Source of the DNA: Roseomonas genomospecies 6
GTDB lineage: Bacteria; Pseudomonadota; Alphaproteobacteria; Azospirillales; Azospirillaceae
Assembly: GCF_008365375.1 (NCBI RefSeq)
Contig: NZ_QOKW01000008.1
Span: 124,001 to 188,000 of the forward strand
Direction of reading: 5' to 3'
Length of the DNA stretch: 64,000 bases
Below are positions 63,169-64,000 of this stretch, in pieces. Numbering within the stretch: position 1 is the first letter of the stretch; each line of letters opens with the position of its first letter. The translations under genes and the position numbers were made by a program. The notes beneath the pieces are model-generated. The model saw only the letters and a program-made list of their open reading frames with translations, ran no database searches and was not told the origin of the DNA.

Positions 63169-64000
63169 ATGACCATCACGCAATTGCTTCAAAACAGTCC
63201 CGCCAAGGCAAACGAACTGTTCGCCAAGCTTTCAGACACCTCCAGCGGTGCGGTGAAAACCCGTGAGAAGCTGCTGGCCGAGTTGAAGGAAGAGCTGGAG
63301 GTTCAAGCACGGCTGGAGGAGCAACATCTTTTTCCGGTTCTAAAGAAGCATAGAGAAACCAAGGACCTGGTGGCAGACGCGATCAACGACAACAGGCAGG
63401 TTCGCGCGCTGCTGTCCGACCTGGAGCGCACACCCAAGGACGACGAGGGGTTCGCTCAGAAGGTTGTGGCGCTGAGGAAGGTCTTTCAGCAGCACGTCCG
63501 CGACGAACGCAAGGAGCTGTTGCCCGCCGTGCGCAAAGCACTGAGCGAGGAGGAAGCGCAGGCGGTGGCCGAGAGGCTGGAGGCTGGCCGTGCCAAGGTC
63601 GACGAGGCCAAGCGGGAAGAAGCCGAGGAACGCCGAGCCGCCGCACGCCGCGAACGCGAGGAGGCGGAGCGCCTGCAGGCGGAAGCGGATGCCGAGAAGC
63701 AACGCATCCATGAAGCGAGCGCTGCGCTGACGCGCCCAGCCACGGCGATGACGGAGAGCGGCGTGCAGGCGTTGACGACCAGCGGGGCGATGGCGCGGGC
63801 CGGAGCCGATGTCGCTACGGAAGCTTCGCGTCAGGCGGCGGGCCTCTTCGGCCAAGCGGCGCAACGGTCGACCTCGGCTATGGTTCGCACGGCCCGTAGC
63901 TACACCGACGCGGCGCAGCCGCCAGGCGCCGCTGTACGGACCATGGCCGTCCTGCCGATGGTGGCCGCCGATGCCACCCGTGAGGCGGTCAACGCCTGGA
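63169..64000 (+). CDS. Hemerythrin-like protein with phasin-like C-terminal part, truncated by the window
   Basis: The frame is open from ATG 63169 to the window end (277 residues, no stop). GGGAGGA precedes the start. Residues 1-120 match the HHE helical-bundle pattern: EEQHLFPVLKKH and FQQHVRDERKELLPAV carry the E/H metal ligands, but the usual first ligand (DH near residue 12) is missing and reads NSPAKANELF. Residues 125-185 form a long charged coiled coil rich in Glu, Arg and Ala. The remainder (ASRQAAGLFGQAAQRSTSAM) resembles phasin-type helices. Probably a stress-induced protein under EcfG control. Confidence 0.72.
   Translation, partial: MTITQLLQNSPAKANELFAKLSDTSSGAVKTREKLLAELKEELEVQARLEEQHLFPVLKKHRETKDLVADAINDNRQVRALLSDLERTPKDDEGFAQKVVALRKVFQQHVRDERKELLPAVRKALSEEEAQAVAERLEAGRAKVDEAKREEAEERRAAARREREEAERLQAEADAEKQRIHEASAALTRPATAMTESGVQALTTSGAMARAGADVATEASRQAAGLFGQAAQRSTSAMVRTARSYTDAAQPPGAAVRTMAVLPMVAADATREAVNAW

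Overview
The window looks like a piece of a GC-rich alphaproteobacterial replicon, most likely Azospirillum or a close relative in the Rhodospirillales. The evidence is base composition, strong third-position GC, many 4-base ATGA/GTGA gene overlaps, a nirK-nor-nos denitrification block, oxygen-independent ubiquinone genes, and two promoters of the alphaproteobacterial EcfG general-stress type. No tRNA, rRNA or insertion sequence was seen. Species assignment is an inference.

Layout. (1) 1-1658: end of an ABC importer (permease and ATPase). (2) 1672-13488: exactly twelve genes in two divergent arms around a short AT-rich promoter region (9746-10011): HAD phosphatase, two histidine phosphatases, three CgeB-like glycosyltransferases, a GT4 glycosyltransferase, a B12-binding radical SAM enzyme, an NDP-sugar epimerase, inositol-1-phosphate synthase, a methyltransferase and an odd glycosidase-like protein that appears circularly permuted. 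This looks like a pathway for an unknown inositol/sugar conjugate. (3) 13494-19602: GlxA-type regulator, polyamine-type ABC importer and a proline-racemase-family enzyme lacking one catalytic cysteine. (4) 19685-20014: an orphan CRISPR array, followed by ethanolamine ammonia-lyase (eutCB, minus strand), a small membrane protein, a cNMP/CBS/DUF294 regulator and a DUF4212/sodium-solute symporter pair. (5) 27406-29005: AT-richer, gene-poor stretch with several perfect inverted repeats.

(6) 29006-53262: the denitrification block. A Crp/Fnr regulator with DUF1858 and DUF2249 partners, ubiTUV plus a cytochrome c, nnrS, a second Crp/Fnr regulator, tatA-nosXLYFDZR, a ferritin-like protein, norDQBC-F-E and copper nitrite reductase nirK. 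Six Fnr/Nnr-type boxes with the TTG-N8-CAA core occur at the expected places (ubiT, nosR, norC, nirK), and one sits where no gene follows: it precedes a roughly 100-base segment with three stem-loops and a classic terminator, which I read as an anaerobically induced small RNA. A second class of 16-base palindromes (TTTGC/T-N6-G/ACAAA) precedes norE, the DUF1858 gene and the DUF2249 gene.

(7) 53324-54386: small stress-type genes including a DUF892 ferritin-like protein. (8) 54392-62875: LacI regulator, GH2 glycosidase, TRAP transporter dctPQM and GH31 glycosidase, an uptake-and-degradation module for an unknown glycoside. (9) 63169 to the end: hemerythrin-like protein running off the window, with an EcfG-type promoter.

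How it fits: the block from 29 to 53 kb makes N2 from nitrite and keeps the quinone pool and copper/NO homeostasis going without oxygen; the rest is mostly carbon and nitrogen scavenging plus one uncharacterised biosynthetic cluster.
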